From: Polydactylus sextarius
Taxonomy: Eukaryota > Chordata > Actinopteri > Polynemidae
Direction: 5' to 3'
NCBI GenBank assembly: GCA_016801845.1
Contig: CM028912.1
Span: forward strand, 17,482,001 to 17,546,000
Length of the DNA: 64,000 bases
This document shows positions 10,882 through 23,622 of this stretch, one piece after another (within the stretch, counting starts at the first letter, position 1; each line of letters starts with the position of its first letter). Position numbers and translations under genes: made by a program. The notes under the pieces are model-generated. The model made no database searches. It worked only from the letters and a program-made list of their open reading frames with translations, and had not been told where the DNA came from.

Positions 10882-11810
10882 TTAAAGGGATAGTTCAGAC
10901 GGTTTGAAGTGGGGTTGTATGAGGTAGTTATCTACCGTCAGTTTATCAGCCGCTGTAGATTTCTGTCAGTGCACTAACAGTTTGGAGAAGCAGACAGGGT
11001 TAGTGGCACAGAAGCTGAGCCGTGTGCTGTTGTGAATGGGGTCAACAGCGAAAAACATATTTCAGCCACTCAAATAAAAAATACCCACCTAAAAAAAAAC
11101 AACATCAGTTTAAGTGTGGGCTTTGTTACGGACATTTTCACTGCTTTATCTCGCCATCAGCCAGCCCTTCCTCTGCTGTTTCAGTCACAGTTTACACAGA
11201 GATGACAAATAGCAGAAAATAAAAATTGGTTGTTATGACCACAATGACAAAATGATGTTTGATAGGAGGATACCTTCAAAATAACTTGAAGATGGAGACT
11301 GAACCGGTTGAGAGAGAGAAAACTTCTGTGGAAATTGGATTCCAAACAGGGGCTGGAGACAAATAGCCCCGGCGGTGCAGTGTGTGAAGTGTTATCCCAT
11401 GCCAATGCACCCCAAGACCCTCTGCTGTCATGAGCAGTTCTGTCTTTCTCAATCAGAGATGCCAGCGCCTTACATCCAGTCTGCATCCACACTTTCCTTC
11501 CTCACTATTACTACTTCCTACATGTGGTCCTTTTTTTCAAAGATAAATTCTTAACATCTCACACTTGAAGCATCAAATACAATGTCTCCTTTTGCCACTC
11601 TCATTGCACAGTATTGGATAATGACTGATTATCACAACCAAAAGTTTTGTAGGCTATCACCTTTATACTTTAGCAGGAGATGGTCCATCACTGTACTACT
11701 TCCTGCTTCTTCAAGCTGCACTGTCTGGAATCTACTGAAGCTAATAAAGTGACTATGAATGAACAGCAATACACAGAACCCCACTTCAAATAATCCAAAC
11801 TCTCACTTAC
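10882..11810. mobile_element. TTAA-type non-autonomous element, about 0.93 kb
   Basis: The left end TTAAAGGGATAGTTCAGACG (10882-10901) leads into TTTGAAGTGGGGTTGTATGA. Near the right end ACAGAACCCCACTTCAAA at 11773-11790, followed by AATCCAAACTCTCACTTAC, is an imperfect reverse complement of this, giving inverted termini of about 40 bp. The left 340 bp match a dispersed repeat common in teleosts (TTTGGAGAAGCAGACAG and TCGCCATCAGCCAGCCC phrases). There is no transposase. The TTAA start suggests a piggyBac-like or Kolobok-like parent. The middle (11230-11640) may include unrelated DNA. The right boundary is approximate because the terminal bases have diverged. Confidence 0.7.
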
Positions 11811-12859
11811 ACTTATTTGTAAATGTCAATATCAATTAAATGCCAACCCTGTTAGAGAGTCCTGGTACAAGCAAGAGTTGTCTAACTCACATTTAACCAA
11901 TAATTAAGGACAATCTGATAACGTGTGTTGACTTGTTTATGCGATAACGTCTTAACACACAGCATTCTTTTTTTTTCCCGAAACTGCTGCTTTTGTTACC
12001 TTCACACAGAACACAATGGAAATGCGTCATCACTTTTAATTTTTGAGCAATTCAAGTTGATTCGCTTGCCTGTTAAGCAGCACCTCTGACTGAAACGGTC
12101 AATATTAGTAAAGTGAAATAAACTGCAAATTTACTTAGTAGCTTTAAATAAGCAAACATAATCATTAAGGTCTCAAATCCTCCAAACTGATCTGATGTAC
12201 AAGAGTGCATCAGATCAGCAACAACACTCAAAGCAACAAAGATGACGGCAGGTCATCTAATTTCCTGCTTATTGTGTGAAACAACGGTGGATTGAGTCAA
12301 GTGTAAGTGTAAATGTATGTTGTTAGGAAATCCAAAAGATAACATTGCTGATAAAATGCCATCATGCTGTCCCCAAATAACAGCATAGCGAATGTACACT
12401 GCTGGTTATCTGTATGCTGAAGTGAGTTACATGCTGATAATTCAACTGTTTTGAGAAGACATGGTGTGTTTGGAGCAGACAATCATGTAAAGAAATCTGT
12501 GATGAGCTGATGTCAGTATGTGGTGTAAGTAAAAGAAATTTAGAAACCTAATTTTTAGAGCAGTTTCGTGCCTCAGCTTTAGTCTCAACATGTTTGACTT
12601 ATTTGAAACTTTGAGAGCAGAAGACATTTATGACATAAAATAAAGAAGAATGATTATGTAATCATGCTCCTTCTCCTACTTTTCAAATCCAGAATAGCTC
12701 CAGATATTTACCTGTGTATATGAGCTTTATCTAATTTTAATATGTAAAAGAATCACACAGAGCTCTTTTGATTTCAAACAAATTACATGTTCTGCATATG
12801 TCTTTATGTGTTACATACGTCTACATCTGTCTGTGTGTTTATGCTATTATATGTGTCAG
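11811..12859. other. AT-rich non-coding DNA
   Basis: No repeat or exon recognised. A GATCTGATG / CATCAGATC inverted pair occurs around 12190-12217. Confidence 0.5.
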
Positions 12860-13340
12860 TGCTGCAGGCAATGAAACATGCTATTAACAAGTAACAGCTC
12901 CAGGTCTTGGCAACCATATCAATGACATCACTGCTGCATCAGCATGTCCTCCCGCCACATGGGACAAACATACCGCTTGTGGGTTGATGACATGCTGAAG
13001 GGGTGAGATCATCACACGTTCCCGTCAACAAGAATGTGAATTTACAGCTAAATGTCTTGGTCCGTGTGCACTCTCATGTACACACACGTACTGTGGCACG
13101 TGCGGGGCAAAATTCTAAAACGGAGCTGGTCAGTGAATAATGCATCGCCATGTGCTAAAAACAACATGCAGCGTCAGCTGGTGGAAATGATTACACGCTC
13201 TGAAGTAAATGATAAGTTTCCTCCAAAACAGACACTGACGGAACGTTTTATTAAGCCGTACATTAGCCGGTTAAGGTGACCATGATCTCCAACTGAGCAC
13301 CGATGTTCTGTAATCACCATTACACATCAGTGAGCCCAAA
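12860..13340. promoter_or_regulatory. Candidate conserved non-coding element
   Basis: About 480 bp without simple repeats and with higher complexity than its surroundings. Visible motifs are TGCTGCATCAGCA (12932-12944, close to a Maf recognition element), several ATTACA/TTTATTA homeodomain-like words, and CACGT/CACGTG-like words near 13087-13105. A 75-codon plus-strand frame (13052-13279) overlaps it but resembles no protein. The call rests on texture alone. Confidence 0.35.
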
Positions 13341-16300
13341 CACATGACTGCATCAATCACTCAACTCCAGAGGAGTGTAAAGGCTCTATGTAGGTAGGCA
13401 CCACAGTCACTTCTGCTATTAATAACAGACAAAAATGAGGAAAAAATGACCAAATCTTACAGCAAATAACATCCAAGGAAAGTTTGAGTTGGGTAAATCA
13501 TAAAAACTTGGAGCAAATTACATTTGCTTTAAAATCTGCTTTGAATTCACACTGCTCAAGATTCAGCTCCCTTCAGATTTTCATTGAAGCCTTTGATCTA
13601 TCTATATTAAACCATTTGAATGTTATGACAGCAATGAAATAAGCTGAGTTATCAGTCCAAAAGCAGGTCACACAAAGAGGTAGAGCAGATTTATAAGAAC
13701 ATATATGGAGGTCCTACCAAAATGGTTGAGTGAAGATGGTTTCAGAAGTTCCAGAGGCTGCTCCTTGCTGTTCAGGACACCTGTTAGAGAGGAGAAGAAG
13801 TTGGGATATGGTCATATAAATTAGCATCTAAAATATTCAAACCATCAATATCTGGTCATAGAGCCAGGAAAGAGCTACAGACAGAGCAGATGAGAGGTGT
13901 AACGTGATATATTGTCAACAAAGGCAGACAGACACATAGACTGAGCCTAGAGTGTAGCAGATAGTGTTCACACACAATGAGTCTGTTTCCTTAAATAGTC
14001 CAACCAATGGTGCCAAATCTATAATCATTTCAACCTTAAACGGTGAACGAGACCCAGCTCAGATTCATTCTCAATCATGTCTTGACCAAACAGGTTCGAT
14101 TAAACAGGATACATTTCGACCAGTGGTTGCACTTTCACAAGTATGCATATGAAATTAAAACTGGTGAAATGTGGAGCAAAACATTAACAAAATGAAATGA
14201 AAGAAAACATTCATGGACAAATAAAGTCTGTTTGAGTGATGGGAAATTTCTTGAGAGGTCTCAAACATATTCGGATAAAACTGAGCTATGAGCTGTGTGG
14301 AAGTGTTTATCCATTGGTCCCTCAGGAAATGACTCCAGACCGAGCTACGGATGATTGTGACAAGTCTGAAAAATCCTAAACTGGTTTAGAACGTCCCCGT
14401 CCAGGGACCTTTCATAAACAAACACTGCCCTTTAACTTGTGATTGTGTAGTTACATGCTGCGGGTGATAATAATACCACCAGTGGTAAATAACCTGTTGT
14501 AAACTGAAAAATCACATTTTCTTCCACTTTCCACGGCAAAGTAGCTTAAGGGGAATCAGGCTTTTTTTTTTTTGACTCATCTTTTTTTTGTCCTGAAGCT
14601 CAGAGGAGAACAGCCAGTCCACCCCCACTGAACTAGGTGTTCACATGCTATGCTCTGAATAAGTACAATGACCTGTTGTACTGTACTGACAGCTGATTTT
14701 ATGCTTTTTTTATGGTCACTGACAATTACAAAAGAACACCAGTCTTTTCATTCGCATCCAATTAATACTGTGCACATTGTGGCTGAATGTTAATGTTCCA
14801 AAGTACAAGAGCTAAAATACATTTGGAATATGTCGTTTTTCATCATCTTGCCATCTGCCACCGTCCTTTGTGATTAATGACAAGCTGAAGTCAACGCCCA
14901 CAGACATCAGCAAACAATGACACTCTATAATCCCTGTACATCAGCAATATTCTGAGAATTTTTTGCCTTCAGCATGATCTTTAGCAAGTTATACACATGA
15001 TCAGTTGGACTGATTTTGAGGGTCAATCTACTGTTCAGCTATAAATGAACTTTGCCTGGCAACTGTTTTGCTGCAATGTTGTAAAAGTGTAGACATATGT
15101 CTAGAAAAAAGATATTTCCATATAAGACATGTTTAGAAATATGATATCCCACTCTGTTCACCCAAAGAATGAGAACTAGCAATTTTACATATGAAAGTCT
15201 GTTCTGTACGACTACAGATGTGAAAAGAGCTGTGTAAAGCCATTTGTGACTGCAGAGGGACAGCATGAAGCCTGACAAATTGCCAATCAGGATCAGCTGA
15301 TGTTGAAGAATGAACGCCTGGAGTTCGAAAAAGTGAGTTTACCAGCCCACTCCTCATCTCTGCTTGAGGCTAGAGGCCTCTTTAATAATAAAAAAGACTC
15401 CCTCAGGTTCTGTTTCATCTGTGCTGATACTTTAACTGTCTATTGTGAGTACGACAAGCAGAGCAAAGCTAAACTGGAACAGCATTCTTTTTAAAACTGT
15501 AACTCACTACCTCATTCCTTTCAAATCTGATGTGATGGAGTCGAACATATACAATGATAAAACATGTCAGTGTCTAATATTTTCTAACTGCACTGTCCTA
15601 ACAGAGCAGACTCTAATGTGCAGACTGCGAGCATGTATTTTATTTTGCTTTGGATTTTCACACCTCATGGTCTTAAAATCGAGCTCTTTTATTGACAGAG
15701 TCTCTGCAGTCTCTACACCCACCAGCAAACAGCTGGCCTGAAGTTATGCAATCACTCAGTATACATGAGTTTATCCTTGAGACTAGCAGCCAGTGTGAAT
15801 GGTAGGGTCACTAATCGTGCAATTACAACCACTTTCAGGACACAAACTCTCTTACAGTAAATATTTCAGACTTTGTGTAGGTGTTTGGTCAGGGTTAACT
15901 GTTCCCATTAAGAATGTGTGCTTGACAAGCGAATGCATCAAAATTAAAAAACATTTTTACAAAGACTGCAAACTGAAATGAAAAAGTGTTTATGTGTATC
16001 TCCCATGCAAACATGAGAAATCTCCATCACCAACATCTCTGAACTGGCGAAAGACACATGGAAAGAAAACGCAGTGTGGAAGAAAGGAAAATGTGAGAAG
16101 AGACCATGAGGCCATGTGCTATGTCACACATGAACGAGCAGCAGCACATGACATACACACAACTACTATGAATTTTGTTTTTCTGGGTTGCTAGGTGCTA
16201 TTTTCAGCCTAAGCAGACTGCTCCATGATTAATACATGACAAAGGGAGGGGCTGAATTAAATATTCATACTATACACACAAACAACAAATGCATTTCTTG

Positions 16301-16383
16301 AATTTCATATTCAAGGCGACGGCTGCTTCTTTGTGTCTTTAGCAAAAGTAGATGCTATCAAAAGTAAGTGTGCTAGAGGAACG
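13341..16383. other. Non-coding DNA, no exon recognised
   Basis: AT-rich, with two poly-T runs near 14560-14590. Overlapping short frames on both strands around 15040-15740 (60 to 98 codons) show no family resemblance and no consistent splice signals. Confidence 0.5.
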
Positions 16384-16442
16384 AGAAAAAAAACAAAGAG
16401 AAGAGAAGAGAAGAAAAGAAAAGAAAAGAAAAGAGAGGAAAA
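16384..16442. repeat. Purine tract, (GAAAA)n/(GAGAA)n
   Basis: About 58 bases are purine except for one cytosine near the left end, with AAGAGAAGAG and AAAAGAAAAG units. Frames of Lys/Arg/Glu (plus) and Phe/Leu/Ser (minus) across it are repeat artefacts. Confidence 0.9.
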
Positions 16443-16955
16443 TGGAAGCGAAGGTTTGGTAAAGAATATTACGACAGTATGTGGATACAGTGAGTGCATG
16501 TCTGTGTGCAAGTCAGTAGGGTGGCGGTGGCAGATGGTAGAAAGACGACACCAGAGCTTGATGGGCAAAAGAAAGGCTAAGCAATCACACACAGACACAC
16601 ACATAAAGACAGAGTTGTCATCACACATTAAATACATTAGACATCACCTTATTATTTTTTTTTAGAAAAGTTGACAGAAAAGTTGCATATGGAAGGTGTA
16701 CAGACAGTGTGCAAAAAAAGGGGGAAAAATATACAGTACACGTAAACACAACGCACATAAATGTGTATATTAATCTGCATGAGGACAGGAAATGAATCAC
16801 AAAGAAGCCAGGCAGGTTTACAGGTTGTCCACCCATGACTGAGTAGAGGATGACCTGCAATTCCTGGGGGAGGAAGACAGGTCAAGTGCTCTCTGCCTTA
16901 ACACGCAGTGATGACAGAATATCTCCATGGCAACCACAACAAATAAATATGCAGT

Positions 16956-16975
16956 GAGAGAGAGAGAGAGAGAGA
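16956..16975. repeat. (AG)n microsatellite
   Basis: About ten AG units, followed about 90 bp later by a short (TA) run at 17061-17093. Confidence 0.9.
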
Positions 16976-17194
16976 CTCCAGACAAAGAACAGTGCTTTTA
17001 ACCATTGGACACACTTCTGAAGACACATTCAGTGTAATTATATACTTAATAATAAATATACTTATATATATATATAATATATTTATATATAGAAGTCTAC
17101 CGTACCTCGGCAGGGTTTCACATAGGCTATTGATTGATGTGTGGTAGCAACAGAATCAACACTGGCCGCTACAAATTATTTAGCTTTACTGTGT

Positions 17195-17268
17195 TTATTT
17201 TATCTCTGTAAAGTGTCCTCGAGAACCTTGAAAGGCACTTATAAATAAGTTGTATCATTATTATTAGC
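17195..17268 (+). mobile_element. L2-type LINE/SINE 3' tail
   Basis: TCTCTGTAAAGTGTCCTCGAG followed by AACCTTGAAAGGCACTTATAAATAAG and an (ATT)n end matches the conserved stem-loop tail shared by L2-clade LINEs of fish and the SINEs that borrow their machinery (GTAAAGYGYCTTGAG...CTTGAAAGGCGCTATATAAAT). The body upstream is not recognisable, so this is a severely 5'-truncated insertion or an old SINE remnant. Confidence 0.75.
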
Positions 17269-18444
17269 AACCACAGAGAAGACGTTCCGCCACCCGTCCC
17301 TTCACTGATCGTGGTCAGGGTCTGTATCGAACGGCTCAATAAAGATACACGTAAAATACCCCAAAATAATCCCTGGTGAAAAAACAGGTTTTGATCAGTG
17401 ACCAGCAATGGTACTTAATGAATTTGTTAAGCAAATGTTGCAATTGCTAGTGGTCTCACTGATAGCATTCACATGTAGCGTATCACAGCACTGTTAGCAC
17501 AGGCTAGTAGTTGCTGCTGGATTGTTTGTTGTCGCAGTGTTGTGATTTTATTCAGTTTTATTTCTTGTTTGGTGTTTGCTGGTTGATTTTCAATGGATTT
17601 CCCAACACCTAGCTGATAACACTAATCTGGCAGGGGCTTGTTGGGGGGGCTTATGACCCAGTGCAACATTGACTGGCAGTGAATACTGTACAAATAATAA
17701 TGGTTTGATCATTTGACATTTGGAAAGGTTGATGTAAAGATTGATATCTAAAGCTACCACGAGCAGCTTAACTTAGTGGTTTAAAAGAAACAGATTTACG
17801 TACCACAACCTCTAAACACCACTGATTAACATATTTTCCATTGTGTACAAAATCTATTTTCAGTATTTGGTTTCATTTAGTAAATCAATGGATTACATCT
17901 GGACAGCTTCTCTGACGACAGTATGTATCTCTCTAGGCAACCTGGTCTAATTTCCCCCACTTCACTCCTAAATTACTGCCTTCCAAGGCCAGCCATAATG
18001 GATAGGGTGCCTGTAAGCGCAGTCCACTCTGGAGTAGACACTGTGTGCATAGCCACACATTTGTCTGCAAAGCACTACTGTCCACTTTAAACAAGGCACT
18101 TATCCATCCTGCCCGAACCACGTCACTGTTTTGTCTCTGAGCTTGATTGAATAGTTGTCCTCTCGGTGGTGCAACAATTATCTGAAGTTACAGCAGTAAC
18201 AACAGACAAAGTTCAAGAGAGATGAGACTGAGAGGTTCACTACCTCTCTCAGCTCGTTCTGTGGTCTGAGCTTTGGCTTCGCTGTAGACTGGATAAATGG
18301 AAAGAAGGGTACTTGAATTGACATGAGTTTTAGTGGGTAACCAAACCATAACGATAGTTATTTTTGGATGCTTTATTGAATGGGTATGGTACTTTCTGTG
18401 TTACTGTCTGTATTTTTTTCATCTGTTATAAAATTCATTATCGA
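17269..18444. other. Non-coding DNA
   Basis: No recognised exon or repeat. A G-run occurs near 17642-17650. Confidence 0.5.
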
Positions 18445-19230
<786 letters not shown>

Positions 19231-19530
19231 ATGAAGGCGCCAAGTCACCTTGTTGTGGGCCACCTTTACTTCCACCTGACCAGCAGTCACCATAACAGTG
19301 TGCCAGCCACGCCAACCTGTCTAGTCCACCGCAACTCAGTCTGGTGTATTCTGAGCCCTCGATATCAGCCTCAGAGATCTGCCACCATACACTCTGCCAA
19401 CTATGCCATCCTGTCTGCTGAGGCTCCACCAAAATTGCCCTTCTGCTACAACCAAACTCTGAGCCAGTGTAAGTGTGTGCCAGCCACACCAACCTGTCAC
19501 TGCCGCCCTAAACCACAAGATAGTCTGGCA
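19231..19530 (+). other. Unassigned GC-richer block with internal duplication
   Basis: A frame on the plus strand (19231-19683, 150 codons) and frames on the minus strand cover this block. GTGTGCCAGCCAC(G/A)CCAACC occurs twice, at about 19300 and 19476, each followed by TGTC. The encoded phrase V-P-A-T-P-T-C recurs. Base composition is higher in C than its surroundings. I recognise no family; it may be a degenerate repeat unit or a fragment of an old mobile element. Confidence 0.35.
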
Positions 19531-21780
19531 CTATGCCAACATATGAGGAGATTAATTCCAAAAAGAGATATCCATCATGGGACTGAAAAAATGCACTTTT
19601 TACACATCAACATCAAATATCTTTACTTATCTCCAAAAAAATGTTACATGGTATTTTCCTTCATGGTAGTTTTTTTTAATTAATTTTATCTAATCTTTTT
19701 TCTTTTGAAATGATCTGTTTAAATGACTCCAATTAGTCATCATCACCAACAAGAAGTCACCATAACCCTGTTTTTAATTCTGTTAATTCTGTGTGCCCTT
19801 GAACTTTAGTAGGTGGTAGGCAATGAAATATGTCCTGTTGCATTATAAATAACAGAAAGTCAATTGACCACAGCTACTGCCAAATCTAAGCAGAAGGATT
19901 TAAGGAACATTTGACCTCAATAGAACACAGTCTCCCTTCCAGACATGTTGCTTAAATCCATTTATGGGTGTGTGTACTGTATCATTTTCATGGTTAAGTG
20001 TGTATGAGTATGTATGAATAGTCACACAAAGACCGTCAACATGTTGGTGCACTGTGAGGACATGTTGTTAACACTGACAATGTAGTTTTTATACGTTGCA
20101 CATTGAAGCTGAGGAGAAATATAATGTGACGAGTTCCATTTTATTCTAATGATTATAATTACAATCATGATAGTTCAGACTACAAATTACAAATCAATAA
20201 ACTAAGCAATTATTAGCAAGCATTATTAGCAGATATATGGTGTTTATGAATACAGTAAGTCTGGAAATAAAAAGACAGTTTGTTCACAAGAGAGTAGAAG
20301 TTCTTTTCCCATTTTGTACATTACTTCTAAAAAACTGAATAATACAAAATATTTCTTTTGTTTGATATGTATACAGCCATGTTGTGTGATTTCAGATTTT
20401 TACTTTAATCTCTTTAATATGTTAATTTCTCACTATTGATGTTCTAAAAAAAAAAAAAAAAAAAAAAGGCGTGGCCATGTTTACCAATTACTCAGCACTT
20501 AACTGTCAAACAAACCACAGCCTTTGACTTTATTTTTACTGTACGAGGTGTTTGTACTGTTGTTTATATATTTGTGACTCAGAATTTAGATGTTTGTGGT
20601 ATACATACAATCTGTGTTTGTGTATATGTAATATGTCAACAGTTAGTGACAAATCACATGTATACAGAAGACCTACTACACACACAATCACAGACATACA
20701 AGCCATAAGGGCTGTACAGAAAAAAAATTCCATATGGTCATGGTGTGAATCCACAATAAATAAATTTAAAGAATAGCTGCAAATGAAATTATTACATGGA
20801 ATGACAGTTATCGTTCCATTCTTTGTTATTAATTTAAATGTGGCTTTATATTGTGGTGTAGTTATAGATAGAAAGAGAGGCCATGTGGTGTTACAGCAGG
20901 CCAGAAACATGAGGAAGTCCATGGGGAGACAAGGGATCCCTGTGATACCCAAGACGGGTGATGTGTGTGTTCGTGTGTGTGTGTGTGTCTTCTCACTGCT
21001 AAAAGGGCTTAAAGGGCTAAAAGGAGCAGAGACATCTGTATAGGAATAGATGGGTCATTGGGTAGAGAGAAGGGCCTCTCTGTTTGTAAGACTGTTACAC
21101 ATGTGGACATCACATGGTAGATTACACATCCTTGTTATGCAACAGGTCACAAATATTGAAATATATACATATGTACGACTACAATAAAGACATTAACATC
21201 ATTCAGGGAAAGCGCAGTGTGAGTGTGTGCTCCAGGGCTTTGCCTCCACAGTAAAGGGAAAGTATTCTATAAGGGAACCGAGCAAACCTACAATCTATCT
21301 GATTCATCAGATAAGTGATAATAACAGCAAAATACTCCAACTGCAACCACCAACTGCATCATGGTTCTCATGACGAACGTCGGTGCAAGTGACTATGTTC
21401 AGAAACATGGAAATCCAGACATTAAACACAACAGATAGAAAATCACGCTAGATCAAATATTCAGAGTTCGACCCTGCTGGAAAAAAAGAGACAGACAGAG
21501 GCTGGACATGAGAAGATGCAGTAGCTACACCACCAGGTTGTAAAGCACTGGAGTTAATTACAGCCTTTGAGTCTGTTTTCACATGAACTGTGTTTGCTGT
21601 GTGTCGTTACCTGAAATATGGGTGTGATTCCCAACTCGTTCAGTCATGTTGAGTCATGTTAAGTGTGTACTGCAGCCACCAGTATAAGGAGTACTGTGTG
21701 TGTGTGTACGTGCATGCATGCATGTGTGTGTGGTCTAAGTATTCCTTAAGTTGTGGAAACTTAAATCTGTTTAAACACTC
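19531..21780. other. AT-rich non-coding DNA
   Basis: Contains a poly-A run at 20445-20467 and a TG run near 20961-20988. The minus-strand 138-codon frame at 20536-20952 has no recognised domain. Confidence 0.5.
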
Positions 21781-21834
21781 ACATTATGGGGACCTGTCTC
21801 TCTTATGGGGACAAAAAGCAGGTCCCCATAATGT
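21781..21834. repeat. Perfect 16-bp inverted repeat of the TATGGGGACC type
   Basis: ACATTATGGGGACCTG (21781-21796) is the exact reverse complement of CAGGTCCCCATAATGT (21819-21834), with a 22-nt loop that itself contains another TTATGGGGAC copy. TATGGGGACC-type hairpins are, to my recollection, dispersed in fish genomes as a short non-autonomous repeat. Confidence 0.8.
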
Positions 21835-22379
21835 AACAAAACATATTTTTAAGGTGAAAACATGACTTCTTTGTGTGTGTGTATGTGTTTGTGCGTGAGA
21901 GAGAGAGAAAGAGAGAGACGAGCTGAGAGTAATACCATGTTCATGCTTAACTATAGAGGCATGACCCGTTTCCTACATCTTATTTAAAGCTTTACTGATG
22001 AATTTGTGGCCAACAGGAGGCGTGACCCGAGGTAAGAGATACACTCACAGTCACTGTGACTAGTCACAGAAAATGTGTAAATTTGTTAGCTTGTTAAAAA
22101 AAAATAAAATAAAAACTTAGCTTGGCAAGATAGATAAATAAATGAATAAAATTCTGGTTTTCAGTAGAAGTACAATAAAACCACAAAACAAGCTAAAAAA
22201 GGCTGAAAGTCAGGGTGGAGTAGAGATGTTTTAATAAATCTAAAATTTCGTTGGGCTTATTTAATATGTGTGAATCAAATTTGTAAAAAAAACTGTGTCA
22301 ATACACATGATACCAAGTAACATGCACACTGATCCAGTTTGACCCAAATGTGTATTACACATTATTGACATACAGATAT
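21835..22379. other. Non-coding DNA with GA repeat
   Basis: A (GA) run lies at about 21897-21919; otherwise AT-rich. Confidence 0.5.
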
Positions 22380-22530
22380 CACACCATCAGCGCTGAAACG
22401 AGACCCTAAGCAACATAATTAGACCCTGATCCAATCAGGTCTCGGGTCAGCTCGACTTCTCAGAATCGAGTGTGACGACCTCTTTCCCACTACGTAGTAA
22501 TCTGATTGGCTGTTAATTGTGTTAAACTTT
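22380..22530. mobile_element. Possible hAT-like element remnant
   Basis: The stretch combines GAGACCCTAAG, GACCCTGATCCAATCAGGTC (a nearly perfect hairpin), TCTCGGGTCAGCTCGAC and GTAATCTGATTGGCTGTTAA. These phrases recall a GGGTCT-rich non-autonomous hAT family in fish. No termini could be placed, so this stays tentative. Confidence 0.35.
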
Positions 22531-23270
22531 GATTAAGTTCCTCTCCAATATGGCACACAAACTGACTTGACCTTTCAAACCAAGTTCAGTGCGTGCCAAT
22601 GTAAAGGAACTTATCAGGCAGATAGTCATCTGCCCTTTTCAGTTCAGCCAGCTCATAATCTGTCCCAAGCACTGTGAGTGTCTATAAGGTGGGAAATAAA
22701 TGAATACATTCTCTATGATCATTTTCCTGATGTTTTCAGTAAGTTCAGTAAGTCACTTGCCATACACATTTGTTTCCTGATTAAGTTAGTTTAAAACACA
22801 ATTATGTTTCTTAGAGGAAAAAAAGTTTTACAAATGAATATTAAATGCTTGTCCAGTAACTGCTGGTTGTTTGTGATCCTAACTTAAATGACTCAGAGTA
22901 AAAGGGACAATAAGAGACAGAGGCGGCAGCAACAATAATCTGAGAGGAACTGAAATATAGAGGTGAATGTGCAGTGAAGCAAAGCGAGACACAGGTGAAG
23001 ACAGACATGACATAAACACCGTGAGGAAGAGAGCTGGACCACAGTGATTTGTCTCAGTGTCCCACAGCCTCAGGTGCTGTTGACAGGAGTGGAGAGTTAC
23101 AGGTTGGGGTCGGGTTTAGGGCGACACTTCACATCTAAGAATAGTGTGTGTTTGTATTGTGACTGGTAAAGTGGCTGGACCCAAATACACAGCAGCAGTA
23201 TTAAAGGCCCCTGAAGCTGCAGCTCAGAGGTGTCACATTGTCGGAGCGGGAACTCAGGCTAGAAGGAAAT
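22531..23270. other. Non-coding DNA
   Basis: No recognised repeat or exon. Confidence 0.5.
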
Positions 23271-23274
23271 CTAC

Positions 23275-23622
23275 TTGTTTGCTGCTTTACTGGGTCGACG
23301 GTGGAGTTCCTGCAAAAACCTGACAAACAAACTAAAAATAAACACAAAAGCAAAGTGTAAATCTGTACTCATCACAAACAGTGAGAACCGCGAATGTCTT
23401 CAAAGTTCAGCGGCTGATTGCCTCACTTTCCTCATTCGCCAAATCTGTTTTGGTTTCAACATCTGTCTCTTTCCATCCGCCAGAATGAGTGCAGTCAGTG
23501 GCTATCCCACACTAATAAAATGCATCCAGAGGGAGGAAGACGAGGCTTCAAAGGCATTCCTCCAGTCAATATGGGAGCCTCTGCAGATCCCAGTTCAGTA
23601 TAAATCACAAATGTGTGTGTGA
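23275..23622 (+). other. Unassigned 115-codon open frame, possibly spurious
   Basis: The frame is open for 348 bp in moderately GC-rich DNA. It contains an internal Met preceded by CTTTCCATCCGCCAG (acceptor-like) at about 23484. Residues show no recognisable domain, signal peptide or repeat. No good donor follows before the stop. The block 23480-23600 could equally be conserved non-coding DNA. Confidence 0.15.

Noticed and set aside
16311..16665. 108- and 110-codon frames on opposite strands
   Set aside because: Both are generated by a purine tract of GAAAA units.
20536..20952. 138-codon minus-strand frame, one of the longest in the window
   Set aside because: AT-rich, no domain, no splice or promoter support, overlapped by plus-strand frames of similar quality; consistent with chance.
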